Of a DNA stretch of 64,000 bases, positions 25,264 through 35,266 are shown one piece after another. The stretch comes from Marinomonas foliarum. GTDB lineage: Bacteria > Pseudomonadota > Gammaproteobacteria > Pseudomonadales > Marinomonadaceae. The position numbers and the translations under genes were made by a program. Position 1 is the first letter of the stretch, and each line of letters begins with the position of its first letter. The notes beneath the pieces were generated by a model. It was not told the origin of the DNA. It was given only the letters and a program-made list of their open reading frames with translations, and did not search any database. The DNA lies in the NCBI RefSeq assembly GCF_003337275.1, contig NZ_QPJQ01000013.1, positions 30,123-94,122 on the forward strand, in the 5' to 3' direction.

Positions 25264-25381
25264 ACAAGCCGTTAAACGCTTAAATGAAAAGTCTCATAAG
25301 ACTAAAGTGGAATAGATCAGAATGCTTGTCGGGTTATAGTAGTTCTGCATCCGAATAACAAATTTAACAATGGAGCGGGTT

Positions 25382-27340
25382 ATGAAATCATTATATAGCG
25401 CAACCTCAAATGAGGCGGCAAAAAATGCCAATGTGAGTCAAGCAGAATTTGAAAAACGCTATCAAGAATCGATTGAAAGCCCAGATGAATTTTGGGGTAA
25501 AGAGGGGGAACGATTAGATTGGTTTACACCTTATACTAAGGTGAAAAACACCTCTTTTAAGCGAGGTGAAGTTAGTATTAAATGGTTTGAAGATGGCGAG
25601 TTAAACGTCGCTTATAACTGTATTGATCGCCATTTGGCCACCTCTGCCAATAAAGTTGCTTATTACTGTGAAGGCGACAAAGAAAACGACGAAAAAGTCG
25701 CGATTACCTATCAGACACTGCATGATGAAGTCGGGCGCTTAGCCAATCTATTGAAGCGCCAAGGCGTTAGAAAAGGCGACCGTGTCGCTATATACATGCC
25801 AATGATCCCTCAAGCTGTTTACGCCATGTTAGCGTGTGCTCGAATCGGTGCTATTCACTCTGTTATTTTTGGTGGCTTTTCCGCCAACGCGATTGCTGAT
25901 CGCTTGAATGATTGTGAAGTGAAGCTCGTTATTACCGCCGACGAAGGTCGTCGCGCTGGGAATACGATTCCACTTAAGCACAATGTAGATATGGCTCTAG
26001 ATCATAATGCGTGCCCATCGGTTGAGTCCGTTGTTGTATATCGCTATACGCAGAAAGATGTGCCTTGGTTTGATGGTCGTGATGTGGATTGGGCTGTTGA
26101 AGTTGAGAATGAAAGTACTGACTGCCCAGCAGAACCAATGAATGCAGAAGACCCATTGTTTATCTTGTACACATCAGGGTCGACAGGTAAGCCGAAAGGG
26201 GTAGTTCATACAACGGGTGGTTATTTAGTTTATGCGTCATTGACCCATGAATTGGTTTTTGATCTTAAGCCTGATGATATTTACTGGTGTGCGGCTGATG
26301 TTGGCTGGATCACCGGACACAGTTATATGGTATATGGTCCGCTCGCTAATGGCGCAACCAGTATCTTGTTTGAAGGTGTTCCAACCTACCCAGATTCAGG
26401 TCGAATTGGTCGAGTGGTAGACAAATTTGATGTCACTCTTTTGTACACTGCGCCAACGGCAATTCGTGCTTTGATGGCGAAAGGTGATGAAGCAACACGT
26501 ACTAGTCAGCGAAATTCTTTGCGTATATTGGGCAGTGTTGGTGAGCCAATTAACCCAGAAGCTTGGTCTTGGTATTACAGTGAAATTGGTAATTCTGCTT
26601 GCCCTATCGTAGATACATGGTGGCAAACAGAAACGGGTGGCATGATGATGACGCCACGTATTGTTCAGGGTGATGTAAAGCCTGGATCTTGTACTGGGCC
26701 ATTGTTTGGTGTTCAGCCTGCATTGGTGGATGCTCAAGGTGTTGTACAAAATGCTCAGGGCGTTCAAGTGGAAGGTGGATTGGTCATTACGGATTCATGG
26801 CCTGGCCAAGCACGTACCGTCTATGGTGATCATGAGCGTTTTGAACAAACTTATTTCAGCACGTTTGAAGGCATGTATTTCACTGGTGATGGGGCGATGC
26901 GTGATGAAGATGGTCACTATTGGATCACCGGCCGAATGGATGATGTCTTAAACGTATCTGGTCATCGTCTCGGTACTGCTGAAATTGAAAGCGCCTTGGT
27001 AGCGCATCCTTCTGTTGCTGAGGCTGCGATTGTAGGATATCCGCATGATATTAAAGGACAAGGTATTTACGTTTACGTGAGTGCAGTTGCTGGAGTCACT
27101 CCAGACGAAGAACTCACTAAGTCGTTGAAGCAGTTTGTTCGTCAAGAAATTGGGCCTATCGCGACACCTGATCTGATTCAATGGGCAAGCAAAGGTCTAC
27201 CAAAAACGCGCTCAGGTAAGATCATGCGTCGTATTTTGCGGAAGATTGCTGCTAATGAACATGATCAATTAGGAGATACAAGTACATTAGCTGATCCAAG
27301 TGTGGTTGATGATTTAATCGAAAACCGTTTAAATGTGTGA
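25382..27340 (+). CDS. acsA: Acetyl-CoA synthetase
   Basis: AMP-forming acetate-CoA ligase, 652 residues. I use the ATG at 25382 because GGAG lies six bases upstream; the in-frame ATG at 25370 has no ribosome binding site. Motifs are [20 protein letters not shown] (P-loop), [10 protein letters not shown] (A5, includes the acetyl-pocket tryptophan) and [18 protein letters not shown], whose lysine is the known acetylation site in Acs. It is followed 27 bp later by a NarL-type response regulator. It funnels acetate, including thiolase-derived acetyl groups after hydrolysis, into central metabolism. Confidence 0.97.
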   Translation: MKSLYSATSNEAAKNANVSQAEFEKRYQESIESPDEFWGKEGERLDWFTPYTKVKNTSFKRGEVSIKWFEDGELNVAYNCIDRHLATSANKVAYYCEGDKENDEKVAITYQTLHDEVGRLANLLKRQGVRKGDRVAIYMPMIPQAVYAMLACARIGAIHSVIFGGFSANAIADRLNDCEVKLVITADEGRRAGNTIPLKHNVDMALDHNACPSVESVVVYRYTQKDVPWFDGRDVDWAVEVENESTDCPAEPMNAEDPLFILYTSGSTGKPKGVVHTTGGYLVYASLTHELVFDLKPDDIYWCAADVGWITGHSYMVYGPLANGATSILFEGVPTYPDSGRIGRVVDKFDVTLLYTAPTAIRALMAKGDEATRTSQRNSLRILGSVGEPINPEAWSWYYSEIGNSACPIVDTWWQTETGGMMMTPRIVQGDVKPGSCTGPLFGVQPALVDAQGVVQNAQGVQVEGGLVITDSWPGQARTVYGDHERFEQTYFSTFEGMYFTGDGAMRDEDGHYWITGRMDDVLNVSGHRLGTAEIESALVAHPSVAEAAIVGYPHDIKGQGIYVYVSAVAGVTPDEELTKSLKQFVRQEIGPIATPDLIQWASKGLPKTRSGKIMRRILRKIAANEHDQLGDTSTLADPSVVDDLIENRLNV

Positions 27341-27367
27341 CCGTTTACATATTTAAAAGGATAAACT

Positions 27368-28021
27368 GTGATTTCACTTGTTATCGCGGATGATCATCCT
27401 TTGTTTCGTAGTGCACTAAGTGGTGCATTACGAGCAGAGATTCAGGGTATTGTCATCGTCGAATCTTTTGACTTAGATTCGACGATACAGTGCTTGAGCC
27501 GTCTTGATGACCTTGATTTGCTCTTACTGGATTTAAATATGCCGGGCAGTGGTGAGCTTTATGGGTTAATTCGAATTCGTAAAGACTTTCCAGATGTACC
27601 AGTAGCTGTGATTTCAGGCAGTGAAGACAGTGAAATGGTTGCAAAAGTCATAGACTCCGGCGCGCTGGGTTTTATCCCCAAAACCAGTGAGCCAGCCACT
27701 TATGTACAAGCGATCCATGCTATTTTAGCAGGTGATATTTGGTTGCCTGATGATCTTAAGCAGGCTGTGGCTAATCAGCCTAAGCCTGATTTATCTATGC
27801 AAAATAAAGTTGCCGAATTGACTCCTCAGCAATACAAAGTGCTGTGTTATTTGCATGAAGGATTGTTGAACAAGCAAATTGCCTATGAGTTGTCCATTTC
27901 GGAAGCAACGGTTAAAGCACATATTACTGCCATATTTCGTAAACTTGAAATTAATAACAGAACGCAGGCTGTATTGGTTGCAAGTGATTTAAAATTACAA
28001 ATGACGACGACTATGAGTTAA
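27368..28021 (+). CDS. crbR: LuxR/NarL-family response regulator (CrbR/ErdR-like)
   Basis: Two-domain regulator, 217 residues, with a GTG start preceded by AAGG seven bases away. The receiver has D8/D9 and phospho-acceptor D55 (LLLDLNMPG). The C-terminal LuxR-type helix-turn-helix reads [22 protein letters not shown]...[16 protein letters not shown]. In Vibrio and Pseudomonas the CrbS/CrbR (MxtR/ErdR) system activates acs, so a regulator of this type directly behind acsA fits that assignment. The symbol is inferred from context and domain type. The sensor kinase is not in the window. Confidence 0.85.
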   Translation: MISLVIADDHPLFRSALSGALRAEIQGIVIVESFDLDSTIQCLSRLDDLDLLLLDLNMPGSGELYGLIRIRKDFPDVPVAVISGSEDSEMVAKVIDSGALGFIPKTSEPATYVQAIHAILAGDIWLPDDLKQAVANQPKPDLSMQNKVAELTPQQYKVLCYLHEGLLNKQIAYELSISEATVKAHITAIFRKLEINNRTQAVLVASDLKLQMTTTMS

Positions 28022-28039
28022 GAGTTGTCGTCTTTTTTT
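28003..28039 (+). terminator. Terminator embedded in the 3' ends of crbR and yidD
   Basis: GACGACGACT (28003-28012) pairs along its whole length, with one G-U pair, with AGTTGTCGTC (28023-28032) around a 10-nt loop, followed by seven T residues. The left arm is the last coding part of crbR, the loop holds its stop codon, and the right arm with T-run lies in the end of yidD. Confidence 0.82.
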
Positions 28040-28272
28040 GGATCTATTTTACATTGGCAAGAGGAAGGTACTGGATCAATCCCGCCTTCGTGCCACGGAT
28101 GACATTTAGACAGTCTTTTTATTCCAAGATACATTCCTTTAAACACACCATATTGCTCTATGGCTTGAACCATATATTGCGAGCAACTTGGGTAAAATCT
28201 GCAGTTATTTCCTAGCAATGGACTAATCAAAAACTGATAGCCTTTTACCAGTAGAATAAATATTTTTTTCAT
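28018..28272 (-). CDS. yidD: Membrane protein insertion efficiency factor YidD
   Basis: Small inner-membrane-associated protein, 84 residues, that helps YidC insertion. The family signature is plain: [25 protein letters not shown], then [28 protein letters not shown]. Elsewhere yidD usually lies in the rpmH-rnpA-yidD-yidC cluster; here it stands alone, converging on crbR with a 3-bp overlap of stop codons. Confidence 0.96.
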   Translation of the reverse strand: MKKIFILLVKGYQFLISPLLGNNCRFYPSCSQYMVQAIEQYGVFKGMYLGIKRLSKCHPWHEGGIDPVPSSCQCKIDPKKDDNS

Positions 28273-28372
28273 GGGGTTTTATCTGTTTTCTGAGCCTTAA
28301 ATGTCATTTCTGTGTAAATAATGACGCCTATTTGATACTGTATTCGAAATATATCACAGAAAAGAACTCACT

Positions 28373-29245
28373 ATGCCAGATCAACATCTTACTTTAGATG
28401 CAATGAAGGTCGTTGCCTATCAAGGCGAGCCCGGAGCTTATTCTCATTTAGCGTGTAAACATACCTTTCCTGATTGGAGTAGCGTTCATTGCGCCACCTT
28501 TGTTGACGCTCTAAATATGGTTGAAAAGGGTGATGCGTACTACGCAATGATTCCGGTTGAAAATTCTACGGCAGGGCGGGTCGAAGAAATTTATCGAGAG
28601 TTAAAACGTACTCAGCTGTATGTTGTGAAAGAGCATTTTGAACCAGTAAATCACTGTTTGATTGTTCCTCACTCTATGACGATCGATCAAATTACTCGAA
28701 TTGGTAGTCACCCTCAAGCATTGGCGCAGTGTGATAATAATATTAAAGCGCTAGGGGCAAAAAGTCAGGCAATGTACGATACCGCTGGGGCAGCTAAGCA
28801 CATCGCTGAGTTTGATGAGCCAGGGTTAGCAGTTATATCGTCTGAGCTAGCGGCTGAACTTTATGATCTAAAAGTTCTCAAGACGTATTTTAATGACTCT
28901 GTAGGCAACACGACTCGCTTCCTAGTATTTGCCCGTCAGCAAAAAATGCCTGTCATGGAAGAAGGTGAAACTTACATAACGTCTTTTATGTTTCGTGTGC
29001 GAAATATCCCTGCCGCTTTGTATAAAGCTATGGGCGGCTTTGCGACTCAGGGTATTAATATGTTGAAACTAGAAAGCTACATGGTGAATGGTAACTTCAC
29101 CGCGACGCAGTTTTATGTGGATGTAGAGGCGCACTTTCAATCTGCCTCCATGCAGGCTGCGCTTGAGGAGTTGAGTTTTTTCTCTGAAGATGTGCGAGTT
29201 TTAGGAACCTATTTGGCTGATGAGTATAGGTTAAAGTCATTATGA
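28373..29245 (+). CDS. Prephenate dehydratase with ACT domain (monofunctional)
   Basis: Converts prephenate to phenylpyruvate in phenylalanine synthesis. The 290 residues begin after a short leader with VVAYQGEPGAYS and contain IPVENSTAGRV, GSHPQALAQC and the catalytic VGNTTRFLVFA. An ACT domain fills about 200-285. No chorismate mutase domain is present, unlike the gammaproteobacterial P-protein. The ACT regulatory motif, usually ESRP, reads KLESYMVNGNFTATQFYVD, as in alphaproteobacterial enzymes, so it may be a transferred or secondary copy with altered phenylalanine feedback. Its stop overlaps the ATG of the TonB receptor gene (ATGA). Confidence 0.9.
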   Translation: MPDQHLTLDAMKVVAYQGEPGAYSHLACKHTFPDWSSVHCATFVDALNMVEKGDAYYAMIPVENSTAGRVEEIYRELKRTQLYVVKEHFEPVNHCLIVPHSMTIDQITRIGSHPQALAQCDNNIKALGAKSQAMYDTAGAAKHIAEFDEPGLAVISSELAAELYDLKVLKTYFNDSVGNTTRFLVFARQQKMPVMEEGETYITSFMFRVRNIPAALYKAMGGFATQGINMLKLESYMVNGNFTATQFYVDVEAHFQSASMQAALEELSFFSEDVRVLGTYLADEYRLKSL

Positions 29246-31239
29246 TGCGTTGGTGTTGCGTTGTTTTATCTCTGTTTTTTAGTTCAATAGCGTTTGCAGA
29301 GCTGGATGCTTTGTCTTCTTTAACAGGGACTGAGTTGAGTTCATACGATGATTTTTTTGATAGCATTCCAGTAGTCGTTACCCCATCTAAAATTGCTCAG
29401 CCAAGGGTCGATGTTTCCTCTACGCTGTCTGTGTTGGATGGAGAATTCATTCGACGCCTTAATATGCAGTATGTTGAAGACTTACTGCAATTTGTCCCAG
29501 GGTTTGCTGTGTTTCCCTATAAAGCATCCAGCCAGAAAATTGTTTCGTACCATGGTACTCAGTTAGAAGAATATCGCCGCATTCAGGTATTGGTTAATGG
29601 GCGCTCTGTATACAGTGCTGGTAAGGCGCGAGTCGAGTGGGCAACCTTGCCATTGAATATTGAAGATGTTGCGCGAGTGGAGGTCAACAGAGGCCCAAAT
29701 GCAGCGAGCTATGGTATCAACTCTTTTTTTGCTGTGGTGAACATCATTACACGTTCTCCTTTGGAAACGCTGGGTGAAAGTATCTCTGCTTATTCTGGTT
29801 CACAAGGTGATTACCGCTTATATGGCCAACATAGTGGCTTGAATGGTGATTGGAGCTATCGGGCATCAGCTTCTACTAGTAACGTGAGTGGATTTGACAC
29901 AGGTAATGACGGTAATGATCGCCATGATGGCCATGGGGCGACCATGGGAAATGTTGTTATCCAAAAAGAAATGTCAAATAGCTTCTTTGGTTTGGATTTA
30001 GGTGCAAGTCATGTCAAAGCAAATATAGATCCTGATGAGTATGCCACAGGGTCTTATGATGTTAATGATCCCGTACGTGAATCAAATCGTGAGCATATAA
30101 AGCTTAGTTATAGTAAGCAAGTGTCTTCTAATCACGAATTAAGGCTCCAGTATTATTATGATCAGGCTGAGCAAAGTGAGCATCATGATGCCAGACTGAC
30201 AAGTGCTTTTTATGGGTATTTTTTTGGCGGTACCAGTAGTGGTGATGTCTATAGATCGTATGATGTAAATTTAGTTGAAACTCGTCAGGACCTCGAAGTA
30301 CAAAGTACTTGGGAGGCGACAGAAAACCTACGTGTGATATCAGCACTGGGTTATCGTTTAGATGAAGCCGACTCCGAACATTACTTTTCGGGTGCAGTCA
30401 GCGATGAAGTACTTCGAGCGTCTTCAAATGTAGAATATAGGGTTGGCGATCGTTGGGTGCTAAATACGGGAGCCATGCTAGAGCGCAGTCAAATGGGTGG
30501 GACGTTTTTATCACCTAAGCTTGGGGCTACCTATAAATTATCAGAAAAAGAATCTATTCGATTCAATGCCTCTAAAGCGGTGAGAACCCCTGACTTGTCT
30601 GACCAGTATTTTAAGTGGCATTACGTATTGTCGACTGGAGAAAGTTCCTACACTACTTACGCGGATCAGGGGGAGAGTGAGGAAAAAATTACCTCCTATG
30701 AAGTAGGCTATTACCATTATTGGCTTGATCAGGGCTTGTCGATGGATATCAAGCTTTATCATGATTCGGTTCAAGATATGGTATTAAGCAGAAAATATTT
30801 TTCTAATTCCGGGGCGGACTCAGCCATAGAAGAAGGGGTGACAGAAGACGTAAGTATTAATGGTTTGGAGTTTGAACTAGATTGGCGTTCTCGATCAGGC
30901 GGAATGACGCGTTTTACTTATGCTTATCAAGACACTCAAACTGACAATAGCAAACTATTGGACTCCACCTCACCAATAATGATGTCGTTATTTTCCAGCC
31001 AGCCAATAACGGATAAATTGTTTATTAATGGCTATTATTGGTATGGGAAAGAGCTAAATGAAAGGAATTATGAGTTTCTGAATACATGGCTATCTTACAA
31101 AATGTCACTAGGTGGGTACTCAAAAGCCACTATGGGGTTGGGAATGGAAGCACGCTTGGACGGGAACGCTTTGGTTAACCGGCATAATAATTTGGATGAA
31201 GACACGTTCTTCTATGTCTTTAGCAACATTACTTTCTAA
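29242..31239 (+). CDS. TonB-dependent outer-membrane receptor
   Basis: Outer-membrane gated channel, 665 residues. It has a signal peptide of about 20 residues (ending IAFAE), a TonB-box-like PVVVTPSKIAQ, a plug domain (about 55-160; VEDLLQFVPGFAV, VEVNRGPNAASYGINSFFAVVNIIT) and a beta-barrel ending in an aromatic residue (FSNITF). The plug most resembles vitamin/haem/oligosaccharide-type receptors but gives no substrate. The ATG overlaps the prephenate dehydratase stop, so translation is coupled. A periplasmic binding protein follows after 17 bp, a likely partner. Confidence 0.92.
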   Translation: MMRWCCVVLSLFFSSIAFAELDALSSLTGTELSSYDDFFDSIPVVVTPSKIAQPRVDVSSTLSVLDGEFIRRLNMQYVEDLLQFVPGFAVFPYKASSQKIVSYHGTQLEEYRRIQVLVNGRSVYSAGKARVEWATLPLNIEDVARVEVNRGPNAASYGINSFFAVVNIITRSPLETLGESISAYSGSQGDYRLYGQHSGLNGDWSYRASASTSNVSGFDTGNDGNDRHDGHGATMGNVVIQKEMSNSFFGLDLGASHVKANIDPDEYATGSYDVNDPVRESNREHIKLSYSKQVSSNHELRLQYYYDQAEQSEHHDARLTSAFYGYFFGGTSSGDVYRSYDVNLVETRQDLEVQSTWEATENLRVISALGYRLDEADSEHYFSGAVSDEVLRASSNVEYRVGDRWVLNTGAMLERSQMGGTFLSPKLGATYKLSEKESIRFNASKAVRTPDLSDQYFKWHYVLSTGESSYTTYADQGESEEKITSYEVGYYHYWLDQGLSMDIKLYHDSVQDMVLSRKYFSNSGADSAIEEGVTEDVSINGLEFELDWRSRSGGMTRFTYAYQDTQTDNSKLLDSTSPIMMSLFSSQPITDKLFINGYYWYGKELNERNYEFLNTWLSYKMSLGGYSKATMGLGMEARLDGNALVNRHNNLDEDTFFYVFSNITF

Positions 31240-31256
31240 TTTGGATTAATGAAAGA

Positions 31257-32159
31257 GTGAAACGGATTTTTTGTTTTTTACTGCTGTTTAGCACATTGAA
31301 GGTGTCGGCAGCGGTTTATGTAGTTCACAATACTGAAGAGAGTTCAGTACGTTCATTGACGTTCCAACTTTCTAAATTGTTATCAGCTAGTACAGCGATT
31401 ATTCCAGTGCGTCAGTCTGTGTTTGTGCAAAATATTTCAGCGTTACAACAAGACGATATGATTGTTGCTATTGGAGACGAGAGTCTTCGTCAAACTTGTT
31501 CCGTTGCCTCAAAGGGGGCAGTTGTTTCCGTCTTTATAGGAAAAGAGGAATATTTAAATATTCAGCCTCAGTGCTCGATACCCAGTAGTGCTGTTTTTTC
31601 AGGAGCCCCTTTAGAAAAGCGCTTGTCATTATTGCAAGCGGTATGGTTTGATCCAAAACCACTGACGGTTTTATACAGTGATAATCTTCTCATTGATCAG
31701 CAGGGTATGCAGGAGCAGGCAGCATTATATGGTTTTACCTTTCGTTTTTTGCAAACTGAGGTTGATCGTTTATCCGTTTTAAAAGCGGTTAACTATATTT
31801 TGGAAGATTCTAAGATGATGTTTTCATTGGTGGACTCGAAGCTTTATGAAAACGGTATTGCACAAGACATTTTGAAGCTGCTATTTCATAAACAGAAAGT
31901 GATGGTGGGTCCATCGTTTGGCTTTGTGAGAGCTGGCTCTTTGTTTGCAATTTATTCTGATACAGAAACAAAGCTGGATGCTTTAGCGGCTCGGATTAAT
32001 GGTTGGCAAGAAGAGGGTACGCTGTTGGAAGCAGTATACCCAGATAAACTAAGAGTCAGCTTTAACCCCTATCTAATCAAGTCTCACGGTATTGTGCTGC
32101 CTTCGGCAGCTTATTTAAAAGACCAATATGGACTTTGCTCGGAGACCGCATGCAACTAA
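31257..32159 (+). CDS. Periplasmic binding protein-like protein (ABC_sub_bind type)
   Basis: Secreted protein of 300 residues starting at a GTG, with a signal peptide (MKRIFCFLLLFSTLKVSA). The pattern DDMIVAIGDESLRQTCS, FSGAPLEKRLSLLQAV and TVLYSDN is like the PF04392 ABC substrate-binding fold, in which two domains are joined by a hinge. Similarity is moderate and no ABC permease or ATPase is adjacent. Its position 17 bp behind the TonB receptor suggests that it handles the same ligand or modulates the receptor. A GCTCGGAG/CTCCGAGC stem (32137-32167) spans its stop codon and may limit read-through. Confidence 0.65.
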   Translation: MKRIFCFLLLFSTLKVSAAVYVVHNTEESSVRSLTFQLSKLLSASTAIIPVRQSVFVQNISALQQDDMIVAIGDESLRQTCSVASKGAVVSVFIGKEEYLNIQPQCSIPSSAVFSGAPLEKRLSLLQAVWFDPKPLTVLYSDNLLIDQQGMQEQAALYGFTFRFLQTEVDRLSVLKAVNYILEDSKMMFSLVDSKLYENGIAQDILKLLFHKQKVMVGPSFGFVRAGSLFAIYSDTETKLDALAARINGWQEEGTLLEAVYPDKLRVSFNPYLIKSHGIVLPSAAYLKDQYGLCSETACN

Positions 32160-32172
32160 CTCCGAGCCTCAA

Positions 32173-32934
32173 TTAGTCTAAAAAACGCTTTACCAAGCTA
32201 CTAAACGGTACGGGTTTTTCAGCATGGAGCCAGTGTCCTGCTCCTGATATCATTTTAAAGCTAGCCTGTGGAAATAGTTTGAAGATAGCATCCTGATAAT
32301 CAGCCACAATATAGTCTGAATTCTCGCCTTTTATAAACAGTGTTGGGATGTTGATCGCAGCGCTTATCTCTGGTTTTTTCAAAATAACCGAGTAGCTGTC
32401 AGCAATATTTTTTACCGAAAGATCTAGGCCAAACCCTTGTTCTTTTTTGGTTAGGCTTTTTAATAAAAACTGTCTTACCGCCAAAGTTGATTCATACTGG
32501 CTCAATAATGAGTCGGCTTCTTTTCTTGATGCCGGTTGCGCTTCATCAATAGCCTTTAAACCTTCTAAGATACGAGTATGACTAGGCTCGTAATCGACAG
32601 GAGCAATGTCCACCACGATGAGCTTTTCTATTTGTCCAGCTTGGGCGATTGCTGCCATTTGCATGGCGACTTTCCCACCCATAGAATGACCTAAGAGATA
32701 GAAGCGATTTATGTTATTTGAGTGAGCCCAATTCAGAACAGCTTCAGCCATTTTAGGGTAGCTTGCATCCGGCATACTATCTGACTGTCCATGGTTTGGA
32801 AGGTCGACACAATGTATCGTGAAGTTTTCCGCTAAGGATTGCGCAATAGAGTGCCAGTTGTCAGCATTGCCAAATAAGCCATGGATGACAATAAGATTAG
32901 GCCCTGACGTGCCGTATTGTTTTGCGTGTATCAT
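32173..32934 (-). CDS. ybfF: Alpha/beta-hydrolase esterase (YbfF-like)
   Basis: Hydrolase of about 253 residues. The open frame runs upstream to 33006, but AAGG five bases before the ATG at 32934 and the N-terminus MIHAKQYGTSGPNLIVIHGLFGNADNW fix the start. The nucleophile elbow is LLGHSMGGKVAMQMA and the catalytic histidine is in SGAGHWLHAEKP. YbfF hydrolyses short acyl esters and acyl-CoAs; the physiological role is not settled. It converges on the binding-protein gene with a 13-bp gap. Confidence 0.88.
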   Translation of the reverse strand: MIHAKQYGTSGPNLIVIHGLFGNADNWHSIAQSLAENFTIHCVDLPNHGQSDSMPDASYPKMAEAVLNWAHSNNINRFYLLGHSMGGKVAMQMAAIAQAGQIEKLIVVDIAPVDYEPSHTRILEGLKAIDEAQPASRKEADSLLSQYESTLAVRQFLLKSLTKKEQGFGLDLSVKNIADSYSVILKKPEISAAINIPTLFIKGENSDYIVADYQDAIFKLFPQASFKMISGAGHWLHAEKPVPFSSLVKRFLD

Positions 32935-33050
32935 AGAAACCTTGTTAATCTGCGTAAGTAAGTGAGATTGGTGTTGGCAAACATAATTATGCTGACATTG
33001 TAGCAAGTCTTTAAAACCTACGTCCCTATAGAATCAAGGTAGTTATTTGA

Positions 33051-33665
33051 ATGTTAGATACATTTTTTATTAAAAGCCTTAAGCACCCTTTGCATTTAAG
33101 TGCTTTGTTGATTGATAAGCTGGGTGTGAAAGCAGATTGGATTACCTTATTTGGCTTTACCATGGGCATGATGGTCTTGCCTGCTTTGTATTTTGGAGAT
33201 ATGTCACTTGCTTTAGTGCTGGTGGTCATTAATAGAGTCATGGATGGTTTAGACGGTGCTGTTGCTCGTATCCAAGGGCCTACGGATTTGGGTGGTTATT
33301 TGGATATCACCTTAGATTTTATTTTCTATTCAGCGGTGGTGTTTGGCTTTGCTCTAATGAACCCGTTAGAAAACGCATTGGCGGCCAGCTTTCTGATTTT
33401 TTCTTTTATGGGGACGGGAAGTAGCTTCTTGGCCTTTGCTATTATGGCAGAGAAAAGAAACATTGAGCGTTTAGAGTATGGCCGTAAATCTTTGTATTTC
33501 TTGGGGGGGCTGGCAGAGGGAGCAGAAACTATTGCATTTCTAATACTGATTTGCATGTTGCCAAATTACTTTGCTGTACTGGCGTATGTTTTTGGCGTGG
33601 TGTGTTGGATAACGACGGCAACCCGAATTTATGCAGGTTACCGGACATTACGTGACCCCAGCTAG
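33051..33665 (+). CDS. CDP-alcohol phosphatidyltransferase family protein
   Basis: Integral membrane enzyme, 204 residues, with the family signature DGLDGAVAR...GGYLD...D at about 64-85, which binds metal and the CDP-alcohol. Six or so hydrophobic helices are visible. Which phospholipid alcohol it uses is not readable from the motif. No strong ribosome binding site precedes the ATG. It is a single-gene unit converging on yfaE. Confidence 0.87.
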   Translation: MLDTFFIKSLKHPLHLSALLIDKLGVKADWITLFGFTMGMMVLPALYFGDMSLALVLVVINRVMDGLDGAVARIQGPTDLGGYLDITLDFIFYSAVVFGFALMNPLENALAASFLIFSFMGTGSSFLAFAIMAEKRNIERLEYGRKSLYFLGGLAEGAETIAFLILICMLPNYFAVLAYVFGVVCWITTATRIYAGYRTLRDPS

Positions 33666-33674
33666 GAAGAGCTA

Positions 33675-33998
33675 TTAGTCGAAAAAAGCGATTTCGATAT
33701 CGCTTTTAACGATGGCGCAGCATGCTAGTAAATAGCCGCTTTGTACCCATGCTAGGGGCTCAAATGGATAAATGACATTTCCCCATAAGAGTTTGATTGA
33801 GCAAGAAGAGCAATAACCTTCACGACACTGGTATTCAACGTGAATGCCAGCGCGCTCAAGCTGAATTAATAGGGGTTCTTCCTCAGTGACGAGGATTTGT
33901 TTTTTCCCTAAAAGTACGCGATGTACTGCTTGCCCTTTTCGCTCTTGTTTCTCAGATATTTCTTTTTTAGAGGTCGAAGTCATCAAAATCTGAGTCAT
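33675..33998 (-). CDS. yfaE: 2Fe-2S ferredoxin YfaE (NrdB maintenance)
   Basis: Plant-type ferredoxin of about 107 residues. Cluster ligands are in [15 protein letters not shown] and LLACCA. In E. coli YfaE reduces the di-iron centre of NrdB, and here it lies directly downstream of nrdB, overlapping it by 32 bp when the first ATG is used. A second ATG at 33983 is possible; homologues begin close to the GKKQILV segment, so the N-terminal 25 residues are uncertain. Confidence 0.92.
   Translation of the reverse strand: MTQILMTSTSKKEISEKQERKGQAVHRVLLGKKQILVTEEEPLLIQLERAGIHVEYQCREGYCSSCSIKLLWGNVIYPFEPLAWVQSGYLLACCAIVKSDIEIAFFD
33684..33707 (+). terminator. Terminator for the CDP-alcohol transferase gene
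   Basis: AAAAGCGAT (33684-33692) pairs perfectly with ATCGCTTTT (33699-33707) around TTCGAT, 18 bp after the upstream stop. It lies inside the last codons of yfaE, so the coding end of one gene serves as terminator of the other. Confidence 0.65.
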
Positions 33999-35100
33999 CT
34001 AAACTGTTATCTGTTTGTCCAACTAAGTAAGAGCTGATTTCAGCTTCTTGTGGTGCGACTTGAACATTGTCACTTACTAACCAGGCATTGATCCAAGGGA
34101 TTGGATTGTTCTTAGTGGCAAAGTGGGTTTCTAATCCAACGGCTTGCATACGAACATTGGTAATATATTCTACATACTGACCTAGGATTTGAGCGTTAAG
34201 ACCGATCATTGAACCATCTTTGAATAGGTACGTTGCCCATTCTTTTTCTTGCTCAGCGGCTTCAATAAAGATCTGACGAACTTCATCTTGGCACTCTGCT
34301 GCAATGATGGCCATTTCAGGGTCATCTTTACCTGATGCCATCAGGTTCAACATGTGTTGTGTGCCTGTTAAATGTAAGGCTTCATCACGTGCGATTAGCT
34401 TGATGATTTTTGCGTTGCCTTCCATTAGAGTGCGTTCTGCAAAGCCAAAACTGCAGGCAAAGCTAACATAGAAACGAATGGCTTCTAATACGTTGACGGA
34501 AGCAATCGTAAGGTACAGTGCTTTTTTTAGCTTAGGCATAGATATTTCAATCTCGCCCCTACCTGGGATGTCGAATGTTCCCATGCCCATGGTGTTGTAC
34601 AGATTGACCATTTCAATAAGGCGATCGTAGTAGATGGAAACGCTGTCTGCGCGCTTAGTAATTTCTTCGTTAGTGACAATATCGTCAAAAATCTTGGTCG
34701 GATCATTCACAATATTACGAATGATGTGCGTATAAGATCGGCTGTGAATGGTCTCACTGAAAGACCAAGTTTCGATCCATGTTTCTAATTCTGGTAAAGA
34801 TACGATTGGTAATAAAGCAACATTTGGCGAGCGACCTTGTACACTGTCTAGTAGGGTCTGGTATTTTAGGTTGCTTAAAAAAATATGCTGCTCATGTGCT
34901 TCCAAGCGTTGGAAATCTTTGCGATCAGTTGAAAGGTCGACTTCTTCTGGGCGCCAGAAAAATGACAGCTGCTTTTCTATCAATTTTTCAAAGATAGGGT
35001 GCTTTTGCTGGTCATAACGAGCAACGTTGACATTTTCACCAAAGAACATGGGTTCTTTTGTACTATCGAAATGTTTACGGTTAAAAGTCGAGTAACTCAT
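33967..35100 (-). CDS. nrdB: Ribonucleoside-diphosphate reductase class Ia, beta subunit
   Basis: Di-iron tyrosyl-radical subunit, 377 residues. Segments such as [24 protein letters not shown] and [23 protein letters not shown] closely follow E. coli NrdB. The acidic C-terminus ([10 protein letters not shown]) is the tail that docks on NrdA. It lies 166 bp downstream of nrdA with a stable hairpin between them, and overlaps yfaE. Confidence 0.97.
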   Translation of the reverse strand: MSYSTFNRKHFDSTKEPMFFGENVNVARYDQQKHPIFEKLIEKQLSFFWRPEEVDLSTDRKDFQRLEAHEQHIFLSNLKYQTLLDSVQGRSPNVALLPIVSLPELETWIETWSFSETIHSRSYTHIIRNIVNDPTKIFDDIVTNEEITKRADSVSIYYDRLIEMVNLYNTMGMGTFDIPGRGEIEISMPKLKKALYLTIASVNVLEAIRFYVSFACSFGFAERTLMEGNAKIIKLIARDEALHLTGTQHMLNLMASGKDDPEMAIIAAECQDEVRQIFIEAAEQEKEWATYLFKDGSMIGLNAQILGQYVEYITNVRMQAVGLETHFATKNNPIPWINAWLVSDNVQVAPQEAEISSYLVGQTDNSLDDSDFDDFDL

Positions 35101-35196
35101 GTCTCAGGGTATTCCTCAAAAGCATGGGGGTGTGATTGATAAAAGGCACACCTTAGTTGTTAATGAATTTAGGTGTTTCGCTAAAATGCTAAACAT

Positions 35197-35226
35197 AGCA
35201 AAGCCCCATGTCTATGAGGCTTTGCT
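35197..35226 (-). other. Intercistronic hairpin between nrdA and nrdB
   Basis: AGCAAAGCC (35197-35205) pairs perfectly with GGCTTTGCT (35218-35226). No T-run follows on the minus strand, so a role in partial attenuation or mRNA processing between the two reductase genes is more likely than full termination. Confidence 0.5.
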
Positions 35227-35266
35227 TGTCACATTGTTAAATGAACACTAAACGATGTTAGACAAG

